Of a stretch of DNA of 64,000 nucleotides, positions 1-8,055 are shown piece by piece. The stretch lies in assembly GCA_023423715.1 (NCBI GenBank), contig JAFAFC010000035.1, positions 1-64,000 on the forward strand, in the 5' to 3' direction. The notes beneath the pieces are model-generated. The model was not told the origin of the DNA. It did no database searches and saw nothing but the letters and a program-made list of their open reading frames with translations. The translations under genes were made by a program, and so were the position numbers. This DNA comes from Bacteroidota bacterium (GTDB lineage: Bacteria > Bacteroidota > Bacteroidia > Flavobacteriales > Weeksellaceae). Every line of letters starts with the position of its first letter. Within the stretch, counting starts at the first letter, position 1.

Positions 1-1
1 A

Positions 2-799
2 TTATGAAGTATAGGTGTGTACGCTGTTTTGTGCCGTTGGAAGGTAATTAACACCAAACCAACAAATCAATAAAAACACAAACGCGATAATTAAAATGTA
101 AAAACTAGTTGAAAGGCTTTTTGCCTTATGTTTGTATCGATAATGGATGTAGATTAAGTAACCTAGCCACGTGATAAAAGCCCAAGTTTCCTTTGGATCC
201 CATGTCCAATAATGCCCCCAAGCTTCTTTCGCCCAAAGCGCTCCAAATAGCAAACCAAGAGTTAGAAAAGCATAACCGATATTGATTAGCTGATCGGCGA
301 TTTTAATAACGTGATCCGCACTTTGAGCTTTAAACAATCGGTATAACCCGTAAATGCTGACTGCAGCCGACATTCCAAGCATGGCGTAAGCAAAAATATA
401 GACAATCACATGCGGAATAAACCAAACACTTTGCAAAGCAGGCATCAGGGTTTTGTTCATGGAATCGGGATTGTACAAGGTGATGATTAAGAAAACACTA
501 CTCATCAATGCGGCGTAATTCAGCATCCATTTTTGCTTATACAAAACATAAATAATAATTCCGATAAAACCGATGAATAGGGAATACCAAATTCTAGTTT
601 CAGCTAAAGTTCGCATAGGTGGACGTTCTAGCTCAATCCATAAATTGACAACAAACCATCCGAGGATAAGCGTTGCGATGCTGTGTAAAACTAAAGCGAT
701 AGTTGTTCCGTGGCTCAGCTTCTTCCAGTAAATACAAACGGAAGAAATGATAAATAGAACCAAAGAAGAGTAAACGATATATTGAAAATACTGCCACAT
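2..799 (-). CDS. ccsA: Cytochrome c biogenesis protein CcsA (haem handling, System II)
   Basis: A 265-residue polytopic membrane protein carrying the tryptophan-rich haem-binding WWD signature (WGHYWTWDPKETW, residues 194-206), diagnostic of the CcsA/CcmC/CcmF family. CcsA with ResB exports haem and attaches it to apocytochromes c outside the cytoplasmic membrane. It is the last gene of the nrf operon, 1 nt after resB, and its TAA stop lies at the very start of the window, so the gene is complete. The context suggests that it matures the multihaem NrfA and NrfH encoded just upstream. What follows it in the operon cannot be seen. Confidence 0.93.
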   Translation of the reverse strand: MWQYFQYIVYSSLVLFIISSVCIYWKKLSHGTTIALVLHSIATLILGWFVVNLWIELERPPMRTLAETRIWYSLFIGFIGIIIYVLYKQKWMLNYAALMSSVFLIITLYNPDSMNKTLMPALQSVWFIPHVIVYIFAYAMLGMSAAVSIYGLYRLFKAQSADHVIKIADQLINIGYAFLTLGLLFGALWAKEAWGHYWTWDPKETWAFITWLGYLIYIHYRYKHKAKSLSTSFYILIIAFVFLLICWFGVNYLPTAQNSVHTYTS

Positions 800-800
800 A

Positions 801-2036
801 TTATTTCTTATTTTGAATCATAAATGCTAATGTTCCTGCAATTAGGATGAAAATCCCTACATAAACTAAGGGTAACCAAGGGTCATGAACAAGTTCTACA
901 ACACTTAATTCAGACCATTTTCCCATTTTATCATCGTAACTAATCTGATAGATTTTCCAGCCGTCTACTTTGATAGGGTGGTTTACTTGGATGATTCCTT
1001 CTTCAATTTTAGTTGTGTTTTTTTGATAAACTAAAACTTTAGATTCATACTCTTTGGCTTCTGGTGGAGCCATAACCAATGTTTTTCCATCGCCTAAAGG
1101 AATCGTCATTGGTGGAAATTGAAAGTTTCCCGCGGAAATCCACTGTTCTTCTTTCTTACCAGTTTTCAGATTTTCAACTTTGACTTTTGCGGCATTGGTT
1201 GCACCCCACATTTTACTTTTCGCATATTCTTTATTCCCGATGAATACAGCGTCTGGGAGATATTCAACTAAAGTAATTTTCCAATCCAACATGGTTTGGC
1301 TAGAACCGTTTTTCTCCATTAAAAAACTCACTGGTTTTTTATCAGGCAACGAATTTCCTTCTTTATCAATTATGAAAAGTTTGTTAGGATAATTTTCAAT
1401 GGAAAACTTCTTCAGTTCCAAGGCGATTGGGAGTTCAACAATTCGATTGTTGTCGTCTTTCGCTCGCCATTCAGGTTTGTCCTTATAAATATCCATCGTT
1501 AAACGGACTAAATCTCCTTGCCCCAAAACACCAGCGAAAAGCACCAAAAACAATCCAAAGTGATTAAGAATGAAAGTGATATTTTTCATTTGAAACACCA
1601 ATGAACGTTTTAAAATGGCTAGCCATAAATTCACTAAAACGCAAAGGAAGATTACGCCAAAATACCAAGTTGTGGTAATGTTATCCAATCCTAAACGATG
1701 GCCCAATTCGTGGGAAGAGTTGCCTTCATGGCTGTGATCGAGGACGACGCTTCCTAAAACTATGGTAAGTAAACCTAACGTAAGTACGCTCACAATAGCG
1801 AAAGGAACGCTATTGAGTAAATTGATCCAATTTTTTTGCTTAAATAAAGCAAATATCGTCGTGAATATCACTAAGAAAGCAATGGCAAAGTAAATGTTTC
1901 CAGGAAAGGAAAACCAACTTTTCTCGATGCTTCCAAAAAAATATTGTATTCCAAGTCCAAGCCCTAGTAATACGAGATTGATTACTAGAGATTGGATGTA
2001 TTGGTTTTTATTTTTCGAATTAAACTCGAATGTCAT
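801..2036 (-). CDS. ResB-like cytochrome c biogenesis protein
   Basis: A 411-residue membrane protein with hydrophobic helices at about residues 15-35, 45-65, 75-100, 125-145 and 155-172, then a periplasmic domain to about residue 385 and a final membrane helix. This is the ResB/Ccs1 plan, the partner of CcsA in System II haem ligation. It lies 22 nt after nrfA and 1 nt before ccsA. In Wolinella and relatives a fused ResB-CcsA protein, NrfI, sits at the same place and is needed for the CxxCK haem of NrfA; here the two halves are separate genes. The specific role in NrfA maturation is inferred. Confidence 0.88.
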   Translation of the reverse strand: MTFEFNSKNKNQYIQSLVINLVLLGLGLGIQYFFGSIEKSWFSFPGNIYFAIAFLVIFTTIFALFKQKNWINLLNSVPFAIVSVLTLGLLTIVLGSVVLDHSHEGNSSHELGHRLGLDNITTTWYFGVIFLCVLVNLWLAILKRSLVFQMKNITFILNHFGLFLVLFAGVLGQGDLVRLTMDIYKDKPEWRAKDDNNRIVELPIALELKKFSIENYPNKLFIIDKEGNSLPDKKPVSFLMEKNGSSQTMLDWKITLVEYLPDAVFIGNKEYAKSKMWGATNAAKVKVENLKTGKKEEQWISAGNFQFPPMTIPLGDGKTLVMAPPEAKEYESKVLVYQKNTTKIEEGIIQVNHPIKVDGWKIYQISYDDKMGKWSELSVVELVHDPWLPLVYVGIFILIAGTLAFMIQNKK

Positions 2037-2058
2037 AACAGGGTGTTTTTAGTGTTTC

Positions 2059-3525
2059 TTAGTTTTTAGAGACTAATCTTTTCTTCGCTTTGGCGTCTTG
2101 TATCCATTTCGGAACGACTGTGTTCAAGAAGACTTGTTTGTCTTTTCGCTCTTTGGCCATATCCAAACCAATCACTTTTTGAGCTTTATCTTTGGTGGAA
2201 ATGTCGGGCATAACAAACGCTTTTGCAATCTTGTTTTTGTCCGTTAAGCTGTTCATTTTGGTTTCGGCTTCCATGGCAAGGAATAAACCATCGCTTAATA
2301 CACGTTGCGCTTCAATAGGTGCGTGGAAAGCCGATCCATGAGAAGCGGTAATGAAATCCCATCTCCATTGTGATTTTCGAATCAACTCTAAAACTGGTTT
2401 CATTTGAGTATCGGTTGCACCGTTATCCCAAAGGAATTTCGCATAGAAATGAACTTTTGCTAATTGTTTTTCTAATCGATTTCTCAATGTGAAAACATAA
2501 TCTTGTCTTTCATAAACATTCTGAGCAAGAACACCTTCAGATTCTCTATGACAAACTTGACAGGTATTGTTGATGTTTTTCAGTGGACTTGCAATATGGT
2601 GATCCGAATATTTGATTCCACCTTCCGTTTTATACGGCATATGACAATCGGCACAAGAAACGCCACGCTGCGCATGAATTCCTAATTGGAAAATTTCGTA
2701 ATCCGGGTGTTGCGCTTTAATAATCGGCGCTTTACTAATTTTATGTGTAAAATCTGTGAAATTTGCTTTGTCATAGTATTCTTCCACTTTTTCAACGGTC
2801 ATACCTTCATCCCATGGGAAAGTCAGATATTTTTCGTCGCCTTTAAAATAGTATTCAACGTGACATTGCGCGCAAACCAAAGATCGCATCTCTTGATGAG
2901 TTGATTTGGTTATGTCTTTTCCACTTCTACTAAATGCTTCAATTAAAGCGGGACGAGTAATCGTTAGATTCATCGTTTTAGGATCGTGACAATCGGCGCA
3001 ACCAATAGGATTTACCACTTCACTTCCTAAATCAGACCAAGCTGTTTTGTAGAAATTAGCAACGCCCATTTCATTCATCAGCCTTGGAACGTCAGGAGAT
3101 TTACAGGTCCAGCAAGTCGAAGGTTGAGGTCCTTTATTTTCCGCATTTGGAGCGCCTGTTCTTAATGTGTGCTGAATGTCTTCAATGGCGTGCATGTGGC
3201 CTCTTGGAGCAGTATAGTCCTTAGAAAACGCGTAGCCTGCCCATAGAACAACCATTTCGGGTCTTTGAGCAAGAAGGTCGTCGTTGTTGCTGCTCATGTA
3301 TTTGGATTTGAATGTGGTGTCCGCTGTTTGTTTCCAAGAATTGTATTCTCTTTGGAAATAGTCTCCCCAGATTTCGTTTCTCGATTCAAAATCCCCAATA
3401 TTGGTATTGGATTTTGAGATGTACAAAGATTCTGCTCTTCTCTGGATAATGGAGTTAGCAAGCATTCCTAAACCAAAGATCACCACGCTTACTAATGCTA
3501 CGATAAACCAATTTTTGCGTTTCAT
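2059..3525 (-). CDS. nrfA: Cytochrome c552 nitrite reductase, ammonia-forming, catalytic subunit NrfA
   Basis: Reduces nitrite to ammonium with six electrons on the outer face of the cytoplasmic membrane. The protein (488 aa) has a single N-terminal hydrophobic segment (about 6-27) and five haem-attachment motifs: CWTCK at 138-142, which carries the distinctive lysine ligand of the catalytic haem, and CADCH 176-180, CAQCH 218-222, CADCH 291-295 and CQVCH 322-326. Candidate active-site residues are Arg108, a Tyr at 224-225 and His273 in a QHPDYE motif. Length matches the family. nrfH lies 5 nt upstream and supplies electrons; resB and ccsA follow. Confidence 0.98.
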   Translation of the reverse strand: MKRKNWFIVALVSVVIFGLGMLANSIIQRRAESLYISKSNTNIGDFESRNEIWGDYFQREYNSWKQTADTTFKSKYMSSNNDDLLAQRPEMVVLWAGYAFSKDYTAPRGHMHAIEDIQHTLRTGAPNAENKGPQPSTCWTCKSPDVPRLMNEMGVANFYKTAWSDLGSEVVNPIGCADCHDPKTMNLTITRPALIEAFSRSGKDITKSTHQEMRSLVCAQCHVEYYFKGDEKYLTFPWDEGMTVEKVEEYYDKANFTDFTHKISKAPIIKAQHPDYEIFQLGIHAQRGVSCADCHMPYKTEGGIKYSDHHIASPLKNINNTCQVCHRESEGVLAQNVYERQDYVFTLRNRLEKQLAKVHFYAKFLWDNGATDTQMKPVLELIRKSQWRWDFITASHGSAFHAPIEAQRVLSDGLFLAMEAETKMNSLTDKNKIAKAFVMPDISTKDKAQKVIGLDMAKERKDKQVFLNTVVPKWIQDAKAKKRLVSKN

Positions 3526-3530
3526 ATCTT

Positions 3531-4148
3531 TTATTTTTGTTGTTTTACATTTTTAGATTCATCTACCTTATTGAATTTCTGCAACCATGCTGGGATAGGA
3601 GAGTCGGCTAGTGGAACGCGCGCGTTTGGTGCGGAACTTAATCCTCTAACATTTCCGTGCGGTACGTCGCGATGACAGTCCCAACATAGTTTTCCATTGC
3701 CTTCATGTGCCATTGGTGCGGTTACTTGAGCTGTTTTTACAACCTCATTAAGTTCTGTATGGCAACGAATACAATTTTCTTGAACTACTTTTTTTCCTGG
3801 TGCTAATATTTTAATGGTTTGAGGTTCCATTTCCAAAGCGTAAATTGAAGCGTGTCGTGCACCGTCCATGGCTTTAAAGAAGTAGGTTCGCGCAATATTA
3901 TCATGCGGAACATGGCAATCATTACACGTCGTGTTTCTTCCGTGGGATGAGTGAAACCATGTGGCGTATTCAGGCGCCATAATATGACAGTTAACACAGG
4001 CTTTGGGATCGTCGGAAAGATATGATCCTGCTTTCGAAATGTAAAGCGTGTAGCATCCTAATCCAATCATGATTCCCAACAGAACAGGAATAAGACTCTT
4101 TTTGAATCTGCTCTTCCGAGTTGATGGTGATGTTTTATTAGCTGACAT
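3531..4148 (-). CDS. nrfH: Cytochrome c nitrite reductase small subunit NrfH (quinol dehydrogenase)
   Basis: A NapC/NirT-family tetrahaem cytochrome that takes electrons from menaquinol and passes them to NrfA. It has a cytoplasmic basic N-terminus, one membrane anchor (about 18-38), and haem motifs CVNCH 51-55, CNDCH 75-79, CIRCH 126-130 and CWDCH 155-159. Met57, right after the first motif, fits the known methionine ligand of NrfH haem 1. It is the first gene of the nrfH-nrfA-resB-ccsA operon. The upstream region it shares with the divergent porin gene holds an FNR-like palindrome. Confidence 0.96.
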   Translation of the reverse strand: MSANKTSPSTRKSRFKKSLIPVLLGIMIGLGCYTLYISKAGSYLSDDPKACVNCHIMAPEYATWFHSSHGRNTTCNDCHVPHDNIARTYFFKAMDGARHASIYALEMEPQTIKILAPGKKVVQENCIRCHTELNEVVKTAQVTAPMAHEGNGKLCWDCHRDVPHGNVRGLSSAPNARVPLADSPIPAWLQKFNKVDESKNVKQQK

Positions 4149-4226
4149 AATAAAGGATTTATTAATCTTATTTGTAAAATTAGGATTTAATAATCACCTA
4201 AACCGCATTTCTGTTTCTAAATGAAT

Positions 4227-4249
4227 ATGATATATATCAATAGTGATAT
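4227..4249. promoter_or_regulatory. FNR/Crp-like palindrome in the nrfH-porin divergent region
   Basis: ATGAT-ATAT-ATCAA at 4227-4240 matches the FNR-type consensus TTGAT-N4-ATCAA at nine of ten positions. A further TGATAT half-site at 4244-4249 makes a second, everted palindrome with the ATATCA at 4234-4239. On the minus strand a near-consensus -7 element (TAATTTTA, plus coordinates 4175-4182) would place the centre some 60-65 nt upstream of the nrfH start of transcription. The rest of the 229-nt spacer shows only AT-rich sequence. Which regulator binds is inference. Confidence 0.5.
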
Positions 4250-4377
4250 TGGTTCTATTTATAATGATAACTCACTAATTTTATAAGCGTTAAATGATTT
4301 ATAATTCTTTGTTTAGAATGGATAAATTTTAGAAAAATATAAAAGGAATAAAAAGTCCTAAATATAAATTTAAGATT

Positions 4378-5718
4378 ATGAAAAATACACAAATTAGTAG
4401 CTTGGCCGTGATTGCATTATTGAGTTCTTCTTTTGCTTTGGCTCAAACGACAGAAACTCCTGAAAATGAAATTACCGTAACCGCGCAATTACGTCCACGT
4501 TTTGAAATCCGAAATGGAGCTTACAAACCCATTGAAAAAGGACAAGATGCCGCGGTGTTGGTAAACAATCGTGCGCGTGTAACGATGGATTACAAGTATA
4601 AATCCAAACTGAAACTTCGATTTTCTGCTCAGAATGTGAACATTTGGGGACAGGCAACTCAAGTTCAGGTGAATGATCCATCAGGTGGTTTTTCGGTGTT
4701 TGAGGCGTATGGTGAGTTGGCGATTAATGAAAATTGGAGTACAAAAATCGGTAGACAAACTATTGTTTTGGACGATGAGCGTATTTTTGGTGGCCTCGAT
4801 TGGCATCCTGCAGGAAGAAGTCACGATGCGATTAATGTTAGCTGGAACTCAGATAAAGCGGAAGTGAAATCCTATGTAGCCTACAATCAGAATTACAAAA
4901 ACGCCAATCTGAATATCAATAATCCGAACGGAAGTTTCTTTAACCCGACGGATGCGCAGCCGTATCAGCATATGGAAATGGTGCATGCGAAGTTTAAAAT
5001 AGCGGAAAGTTCAACTTTAAGTGCGTTGGCAGCGAATTTGGGTTTTCAAACCGATCAAATGGTAAATCAACAAATCGTTTCTGGAAAGAATTACAATATG
5101 CAAACGGTTGGTTTGAATTTTAATACCAGAAAACCAAGTTGGGAAACAGCGTTGAGTGGTTACTATCAATTTGGAAAAAACTCGAATGGTCTAGATAAAT
5201 CGGCTTATATGCTTTCAGGAAATTTTAAATATAAACCTTCTCAACCGTCATCACTAGGTATAGGAGTTGATTATTTAAGCGGTGATGATGTGAATAATGC
5301 AGCGGTTACCAAGTCGAATTATTTTGATCCTCTTTACGGAACCCATCATAAATTCTATGGGTATATGGACTATTTTTATGTTTCGGGACCGCAGAATCCA
5401 GGCTTGTTAGATATTTACGTGACTGGAACCTATAAATTCAATCCAAAAGCAGATTTTTACGCTGCGGTACATTATTTCGGATCTTCTGGTGATGTTTATT
5501 CTGCGGGTAAAAAATTAAGTTCAACTTTAGGTTCGGAGTTTGATTTACAATTTAACTATCAAATTCTACCGATGGTTAGCCTATCCACAGGATATTCAAT
5601 GTATTTTGATACGGAAGCAATTCGGGCGATTAAGAAAACACCGGATCCAAAAAATATGCAAAATTGGTTCTGGATGTCCTTGAATATCAATCCGAAAATA
5701 TTTTCGTATAAATTCTGA
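4378..5718 (+). CDS. Outer-membrane beta-barrel porin, alginate-export (AlgE-like) family
   Basis: A 446-residue exported protein with a Sec signal peptide (residues 1-22, ending LAQ). The rest is amphipathic beta-strand sequence with alternating aromatic residues, and features typical of the alginate_exp barrel family such as an RxRFEIRNG stretch near 34-41, a GRQTIVLDDERIFGG turn near 122-136, and a C-terminus ending in an aromatic residue (SYKF), usual for barrels. It diverges from the nrf operon and is followed within 20 nt by an Rrf2 regulator. The substrate is unknown; nitrite or nitrate uptake is a guess from position, and alginate export is unlikely without alginate genes. Confidence 0.8.
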   Translation: MKNTQISSLAVIALLSSSFALAQTTETPENEITVTAQLRPRFEIRNGAYKPIEKGQDAAVLVNNRARVTMDYKYKSKLKLRFSAQNVNIWGQATQVQVNDPSGGFSVFEAYGELAINENWSTKIGRQTIVLDDERIFGGLDWHPAGRSHDAINVSWNSDKAEVKSYVAYNQNYKNANLNINNPNGSFFNPTDAQPYQHMEMVHAKFKIAESSTLSALAANLGFQTDQMVNQQIVSGKNYNMQTVGLNFNTRKPSWETALSGYYQFGKNSNGLDKSAYMLSGNFKYKPSQPSSLGIGVDYLSGDDVNNAAVTKSNYFDPLYGTHHKFYGYMDYFYVSGPQNPGLLDIYVTGTYKFNPKADFYAAVHYFGSSGDVYSAGKKLSSTLGSEFDLQFNYQILPMVSLSTGYSMYFDTEAIRAIKKTPDPKNMQNWFWMSLNINPKIFSYKF

Positions 5719-5726
5719 AAATAAGC

Positions 5727-5734
5727 TATATTTG
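5727..5734 (+). promoter_or_regulatory. -7 promoter element TATATTTG for the Rrf2 gene
   Basis: A perfect Bacteroidota -7 element (TAnnTTTG) ends 3 nt before the ATG at 5738. Transcription would begin at or beside the start codon, so the mRNA is probably leaderless. The element starts 9 nt after the porin stop codon, so the regulator can be expressed independently of the porin. Confidence 0.6.
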
Positions 5735-5737
5735 ACT

Positions 5738-6172
5738 ATGTTTTCAAATGCAGCAGAATACGCCATCAAGGCTTGTATATGGATTGCCAACAATGCTTCG
5801 GATAAGCACTTGGTGAAGGCGGTGGATTTGGCCGAAGCTACGTCTATGCCAAAAGCTTTTATTGCAAAAATATTGCAAAGCTTGTCCAAAAAAAATATTG
5901 TAACCTCGGTGAAAGGGCCTAATGGTGGTTTTTACATCTATAAAAATCAACCAGAACTGATTTCCATATATTCCATTGTAGAAGCGGTGGATGGCAATAG
6001 TATTTTGCATTCTTGTGTTCTAGGAATTAAAGTTTGCTCCGATGCAAAACCTTGTCCAGCACACGAAAAGTATAAGCCAATTCGACTTCAAATTGCGGAT
6101 TTCTTGTTGAATACAAATTTGAAAGAATTAGCTGAAGGACTGAAAACGGGTCATGCTTATTTATCGATTTAG
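5738..6172 (+). CDS. Rrf2 family transcriptional regulator with a three-cysteine cluster
   Basis: A 144-residue winged-helix protein whose start (MFSNAAEYAIKA) matches the usual Rrf2 N-terminus; an in-frame TTG two codons earlier lies inside the promoter element and is rejected. The recognition region is about residues 25-60, with the wing GPNGGFYI near 60-67. Cys93, Cys100 and Cys106 (C-x6-C-x5-C) sit where NsrR and IscR bind an Fe-S cluster. The position beside nitrite reductase makes an NsrR-like nitrosative sensor plausible, but the spacing differs from the classical proteins, so the ligand and targets are open. A strong terminator follows. Confidence 0.88.
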   Translation: MFSNAAEYAIKACIWIANNASDKHLVKAVDLAEATSMPKAFIAKILQSLSKKNIVTSVKGPNGGFYIYKNQPELISIYSIVEAVDGNSILHSCVLGIKVCSDAKPCPAHEKYKPIRLQIADFLLNTNLKELAEGLKTGHAYLSI

Positions 6173-6191
6173 AAAAAAAATATAGTAAAAG

Positions 6192-6219
6192 AAAAACTCC
6201 CCAGTTGGGGAGTTTTTTT
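6192..6219. terminator. Bidirectional rho-independent terminator
   Basis: Seven-bp stem ACTCCCC (6196-6202) and GGGGAGT (6207-6213) with an AGTT loop, flanked by A5 on the left and T7 on the right, so it can end transcription from both sides. It separates the Rrf2 gene from the convergent DUF3109 gene, whose stop codon (6218-6220) overlaps its edge. Confidence 0.9.
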
Positions 6220-6802
6220 ATTTTCCAAATTCAATTTTCCATTGATCTGCGGCTTCGCTTAAGGTCTGATAAAACGTTTCACCGTACTTTCTAATTAAAG
6301 GGGTTTTCAGGAATTTGTACACCGGCACTTGCAACTCTTTTCCGAGAGCACAAGCGTCACTGCAAATATGCCATTCGTGGTAATTCAGCGCTTCAAAAGA
6401 TGAATATTGTTGTACTCGAATCGGGTATAGGTGACAAGAAATAGGCTTTTGCCAATCAATCGCGCCGTCTTCGTAGGCTTTTTCAATCCCACATTTGGTG
6501 ATTCCGTTATCATCAAAAGTTACGTAAACGCAATCCCGATTTCCCACCATGGGCGTTACGTAATCGCCATCACTAGGATCAATTTCCCAGGTTCCTTTTT
6601 GTTCAATCGCCTCAATCCCATCAGCGGTTAAATACGGTTTTATTTTCTCGTAAATGGAATCCAAAATCGCTGCTTCTTCTTTTTCAAGAGGAGCGCCGAT
6701 ATCACCTTCCACACAACAAGCGCCTTTGCATTTGCTAAGATTACAGACAAACTCTTCTTCAAAGAGGTCTTCAGAAATCAATTTATCGTCTATTTGTATC
6801 AT
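6218..6802 (-). CDS. DUF3109 family protein (cysteine-rich, putative metal binding)
   Basis: A 194-residue soluble protein with no signal peptide. It carries the family's N-terminal cysteine cluster (VCNLSKCKGACC, about residues 19-30) and further Cys residues around 92-105 and 120-150 (DCVYV, KCGIEK, SCHLYPIRV, HICSDAC). The pattern is like that of YkgJ-type proteins thought to bind zinc or iron; no reaction is known. It is 3 nt downstream of the DUF6427 gene and probably cotranscribed from the divergent promoter at 7728-7735. Full length for the family. Confidence 0.85.
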   Translation of the reverse strand: MIQIDDKLISEDLFEEEFVCNLSKCKGACCVEGDIGAPLEKEEAAILDSIYEKIKPYLTADGIEAIEQKGTWEIDPSDGDYVTPMVGNRDCVYVTFDDNGITKCGIEKAYEDGAIDWQKPISCHLYPIRVQQYSSFEALNYHEWHICSDACALGKELQVPVYKFLKTPLIRKYGETFYQTLSEAADQWKIEFGK

Positions 6803-6805
6803 GAT

Positions 6806-7711
6806 CTAAAAAAAATTAATATACGTTCCCACCTTAAATAGGATCAGAGAAAGAATAATTACCCATAAAGAAACTTCTCGCATCCAATATTTCGGCATAT
6901 ACGCTATCGCCCGGCTGATAATCACAGAAACGGGGAACGAAAGTAGTAATAAATATTCATGTTCCACTCCCATGTACAGGATTATGGACACCAATTGCGC
7001 CAACGAAAATACCAAGATAAACGAGTATTTGTATTTACTAGTCGGAGATTTTTCATTGAAATGTTTGAAATGCTCCCAAATTGCATAAATGATTAGCAAA
7101 ACAATAGGGATCAAAAAGTATAAAGGGTAAAAATCTTGGGTCGGAACAAACTTTCCAAAAGGGATATAAGCGCCGTCCCACGAATTGAAATTCAAATAGA
7201 AAGCGATGCTTAAATAACTAATTGCAATTAAAAACATCCCAAAAAACAATCGAAAAAGATTAAGATAAATTCGATCCGAAGTAGATATTAAGTGGATAAT
7301 TACAAACACAATTAACGGCCACGTTGTTGGCAAAAAGATAAAGTTGATTGCCAATAAAGAACCAATTAAAAGGTATTGGTTTTTATTACTTTGATCTTCA
7401 ATATTCGTTAAAAGAAGTATAATAAAGGAATTGGTGAATAACGAAATCGCAATTCCGATATCTAAACTACCGGGATAAAGAGCGAAAATAAAAAACGTAT
7501 AAATGAAAAGCGGGACATGACTCTGGTAATTCAGGTTTATTTTGTTGAATAAAAAATATCCCAGCGCAATTCCTGCAAAAGTAATAACCGCTGAAATCGC
7601 ATTTATTGTATTGAAATCCAGAACGTTAAATGTAATTACTATAAAAAGCAAAAAAACAAGATAAACCGGTATCGAAAAAATATTGCTTTCCTTTGAAAGT
7701 AATTTGAACAT
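6806..7711 (-). CDS. DUF6427 family integral membrane protein
   Basis: A 301-residue, strongly hydrophobic protein with roughly eight to nine predicted membrane helices spread from residue 15 to the C-terminus. It matches the flavobacterial DUF6427 family, whose function is not known. It is divergent from the DUF6341 gene, a pairing I recall as common in Flavobacteriia (recollection, not checked). The -7 element TAACTTTG on its strand lies at 7728-7735, giving a short leader of about 10 nt. Confidence 0.75.
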   Translation of the reverse strand: MFKLLSKESNIFSIPVYLVFLLFIVITFNVLDFNTINAISAVITFAGIALGYFLFNKINLNYQSHVPLFIYTFFIFALYPGSLDIGIAISLFTNSFIILLLTNIEDQSNKNQYLLIGSLLAINFIFLPTTWPLIVFVIIHLISTSDRIYLNLFRLFFGMFLIAISYLSIAFYLNFNSWDGAYIPFGKFVPTQDFYPLYFLIPIVLLIIYAIWEHFKHFNEKSPTSKYKYSFILVFSLAQLVSIILYMGVEHEYLLLLSFPVSVIISRAIAYMPKYWMREVSLWVIILSLILFKVGTYINFF

Positions 7712-7717
7712 TTTTAT

Positions 7718-7735
7718 TAAATTTGTGCAAAGTTA
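7718..7735. promoter_or_regulatory. Back-to-back divergent -7 elements (DUF6427 and DUF6341 genes)
   Basis: Plus strand TAAATTTG at 7718-7725, with a TTTG at 7692-7695 that could serve as the -33 element. Minus strand TAACTTTG occupies plus coordinates 7728-7735. The two elements are 2 nt apart and point in opposite directions, so the two polymerases could not bind at once. Confidence 0.6.
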
Positions 7736-7752
7736 ATTTAAAAAAGAAAATA

Positions 7753-7983
7753 ATGACAGCTTTCTGGTTATTCTTAGGTGGAGTTTTTAAATGGTCTTTC
7801 CAATTTTTCGAGCTTTTCGGAAATGTGTTAAACTGGATTCTGTTTATCGTAGCTTCTATTTTATTTATTTATTGGTGCGTAGTTCTAGTTAAAGATCTTG
7901 GAGGTGATGAAGATAAAGACTATTATTCGCCAACAGCTGGAAAGTATCCATATTACGATCCCAAAATCTACAAAAAAGACTAA
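7753..7983 (+). CDS. DUF6341 family small membrane protein
   Basis: A 76-residue protein starting MTAFWLFLGG. The ATG at 7753 is preferred over the upstream in-frame TTG at 7723, which lies inside the promoter element. It has two hydrophobic segments (about 3-20 and 24-45) and a polar tail rich in Asp, Tyr and Lys (DEDKDYYSPTAGKYPYYD) that probably faces the cytoplasm. This matches a small conserved flavobacterial family, DUF6341, of unknown function. It stands alone, ended by a strong terminator. Confidence 0.75.
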   Translation: MTAFWLFLGGVFKWSFQFFELFGNVLNWILFIVASILFIYWCVVLVKDLGGDEDKDYYSPTAGKYPYYDPKIYKKD

Positions 7984-8009
7984 GGTTAATTAATTGATAA
8001 AAACCATAA

Positions 8010-8041
8010 AAAAAACCGTTCATTTTTTGAACGGTTTTTTT
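8010..8041. terminator. Bidirectional rho-independent terminator
   Basis: Nine-bp stem AACCGTTCA (8014-8022) and TGAACGGTT (8028-8036) with a T5 loop, flanked by A-rich and T-rich tracts. Lies between the convergent DUF6341 and universal stress protein genes. Confidence 0.9.
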
Positions 8042-8055
8042 ATGTTTTATTGATT

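Noticed and set aside
4378..5718. Naming the barrel as an alginate exporter
   Set aside because: No alginate synthesis genes are nearby, and the family is broad in Bacteroidota; only the fold-level name is kept.
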